Assembly (NCBI RefSeq): GCF_035582795.1
Contig: NC_134367.1
Location: forward strand, 50,995,562 to 51,059,561
Origin: Mycteria americana
Lineage: Eukaryota; Chordata; Aves; Ciconiiformes; Ciconiidae
Direction of reading: 5' to 3'
DNA: 64,000 nt
Below are positions 62,101 through 64,000 of the stretch, piece by piece; the first letter of the stretch is position 1, and each line of letters starts with the position of its first letter. The position numbers were made by a program, and so were the translations under genes. The notes below the pieces were generated by a model. That model was given only the letters and a program-made list of their open reading frames with translations. It had not been told where the DNA came from and ran no database searches.

Positions 62101-64000
62101 CTAAAGAACACGGAGCAATGTTAACAGCACATCTCCAGTTTGGGAATCCCACCTAGATAATTTCCTAGTTAAACTAGCCAACAAATCTTATCCATGTTTT
62201 GAAATTGTTTGAAAGATAAAAAGCATGTTTTATTTAATAGGGTCTTTAAAAAAAAAAAAAAGCGCTTACAAAATTAAAAAGAATCCCATTAATTCCACGC
62301 AATGCAAGTCTATGATAACTGAACAGGTACTCTGATAACTAAATACAGTAAATAGTTTTCTATCAACAACAACATTTTGCATCAAGTTCATTCTACTACC
62401 TGCCGTTTGTACAGTTCATTTTATTACTGACAAAACTACTTACCCCATCAAGGTGGCATTTTTGCAGGCAGACACCAGCAAATATGAAACAAATATGAAA
62501 CCTGTGCAACGTGAAACAAAAGCAAGCCCCTGATTCATTATAAAATCCAAAGAGCATCAGGCTAATTTAAAGGTCTAAGCAGAACATAGCAAAGATTATG
62601 CAGAAGTTTTATATAGTTATTTTCACGCTAAGTTTCCAGACAATTCAGAGTAGGTTTAAATTCTCTAACATTGATCCAAAAATGTAGAAGACCAGCGGCC
62701 AATTCCAAGAAAGCTGATCACAAGCAAGCCCACCTCTGCACAACTACCAGTGGTCTAGAAACAACAGAACCACAACTGTTTCCTTAAAACAGCAGTACTA
62801 CATTTTTAAAAACTGAAGGTAAAAATAGGACATTTGAACCAGATGGGGTGGAAGAAGAGCAAGCCAAAAGAAGAGTTTAAAATGGAGCTAGCATGAAGGT
62901 CGTCTTTTTAGCTTACTGAAGTCAGCAAGTTGCAGGTATTGTAAACAGGAGTCTAAAAAAGGCAAGACAGGAGGTGATCAAAAGCTTTGGCAACAGCCGC
63001 TGTAGCATGGCCTTGGAAAAAAATGGGATGGTAGGATACACGATGCAAGGAAAGACAGTAAGATGCAGAACTGAATAAGGTATGTTGATGAAAAAACTTG
63101 AAAGATGAGGTATGAACTAAAGGATTAATTTGTGGATTAGATGACAGTGCTGTCACCAAAGCAGAAATCAAAAGGAACATCATGATGGAGAAAATCACAT
63201 AGTTTGTTATGGAAATGACCAAGATTCCTTCCCTTATGATGGCAGCATGTGTCAGCCAGACTGCTTATGGAATGACTAGGCACCACCCAGGATGCCCATC
63301 CATCCAGGATTACCCAGATTTGCTCTACAGGCCCTGGACAACATGTATCCTCCAATTATATCTCATGCATCTATTCCATAACAAATTTCACATCATGGTT
63401 TAAAAATCATTTTGATTATTCTGTGTTTTATTTAACTGAAATATTTAAATACTTGCACTAAAACCAACTGCAAGGAGATGAAGGGAAATAAAAGGTCTCA
63501 GTTGCAGGTAGATGGAAGAAACAGGCTACTAACAATTAATTCTATGACCATACTTTCTCTTACCTTATATTAGTTGTTTCTCAGCCCTCCAAGACTCTGC
63601 AGCATGGCTATCCCCTTATTTGCAATGACTATGGGAGACGGTTTGAACCAACATAACAGAAATTCCCATTACTGTGTACTGTCAACTATGCAGAGATCGC
63701 CAGCATGACTTACCACTCCAAGTGCTTCTCTGAAATATCTCTGAAGTGTTTGTCTATAATTGTATTCAATGTAGCTGAAAGTTAAGGTGCAGTAACCTTG
63801 ACATTAAAGCTCTGCTACTAATGACACTTGAAATACATGGAACCTTTTTATGGGAGAGAAAAAAAGGTAACCTTTTTTATGCAGTGAAGAACGAACACCT
63901 GATAAATGAGCAGTCCTGTTAAGAGAATAGATTGTTCGTATGTCTAACTGCACAGGAAAAAGGCATTAAAAAATAAAATGGATACAGTGTACCAGATAGG

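Larger units (their letters stand above)
50353..64000 (-). other. PDSS2: PDSS2 intron 2, partial
   Basis: Everything above exon 3 to the window edge (13.6 kb). The acceptor is TTTTTCTTTGCTTTCAG. Exon 2 was searched for by its expected conserved peptide and not seen. It contains a CR1 copy at 53749-53890, a C17 run, a G15 run, a 21-bp duplication at 55324-55365, and the enhancer-like stretches 50941-52560 and 60600-60930. Frames of up to 178 codons occur without support. Confidence 0.8.

Noticed and set aside
50353..64000. PDSS2 exon 2
   Set aside because: I looked for a minus-strand exon matching the conserved peptide before exon 3 and found none; it is presumably beyond the right edge.
1..64000. 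CRISPR arrays, bacterial operons, tRNA or rRNA genes
   Set aside because: No regularly spaced repeats, no dense coding and no conserved RNA cores were seen; the window is vertebrate intron and intergenic DNA.

Overview
The window is vertebrate nuclear DNA, almost certainly from a bird. The evidence is CR1 retrotransposon tails, an avian-type endogenous retrovirus (ERV) with a Lys-like primer-binding site, long AT-rich introns, and coding pieces closely similar to vertebrate PDSS2. There are no bacterial-style operons, CRISPR arrays or tRNA genes that I could recognise. Nearly all of the many short reading frames are chance frames in introns or repeats.

One protein gene dominates, on the minus strand. 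It is PDSS2, the non-catalytic subunit 2 of the mitochondrial polyprenyl (decaprenyl/nonaprenyl) diphosphate synthase, which makes the side chain of ubiquinone. Six coding exons are visible. By the human 8-exon model they are exons 3-8: 50154-50352, 34134-34208, 25277-25450, 23687-23818, 18217-18252 and 6960-7118. Joined, they encode about 257 residues up to the natural stop, matching the C-terminal two thirds of the protein. Exons 1 and 2 were not found and should lie above position 64000. Every internal boundary has AG/GT sites, and every intron within the visible part is phase 0 except the incoming intron 2 (phase 2).

Layout: 1-110 is a CpG-rich edge of unknown origin. About 930-3654 is the 5' half of a degraded ERV in reverse orientation (LTR, primer-binding site, leader, gag, a trace of pro/pol). 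3930-4190 is a CR1 tail. About 6000-6959 is the likely PDSS2 3' UTR, and a GC/CpG-rich block covers the last exon. 7119-50153 holds introns 7 to 3, with CR1 copies at 11842, 40679 and 49318. 50353-64000 is part of intron 2, with a CR1 at 53749 and stretches that look like conserved non-coding elements.

I found no convincing undescribed biological system. The points most worth a second look are the splice-site oddities of exons 5, 7 and 8, the CpG-rich 3' end, a strong G-quadruplex candidate in intron 6 RNA, a GC-rich hairpin island in intron 4, alternative hairpins in intron 3, the enhancer-like block in intron 2, and the 268-codon gag frame left in the ERV. Family assignments are from recognition, not from a database search.
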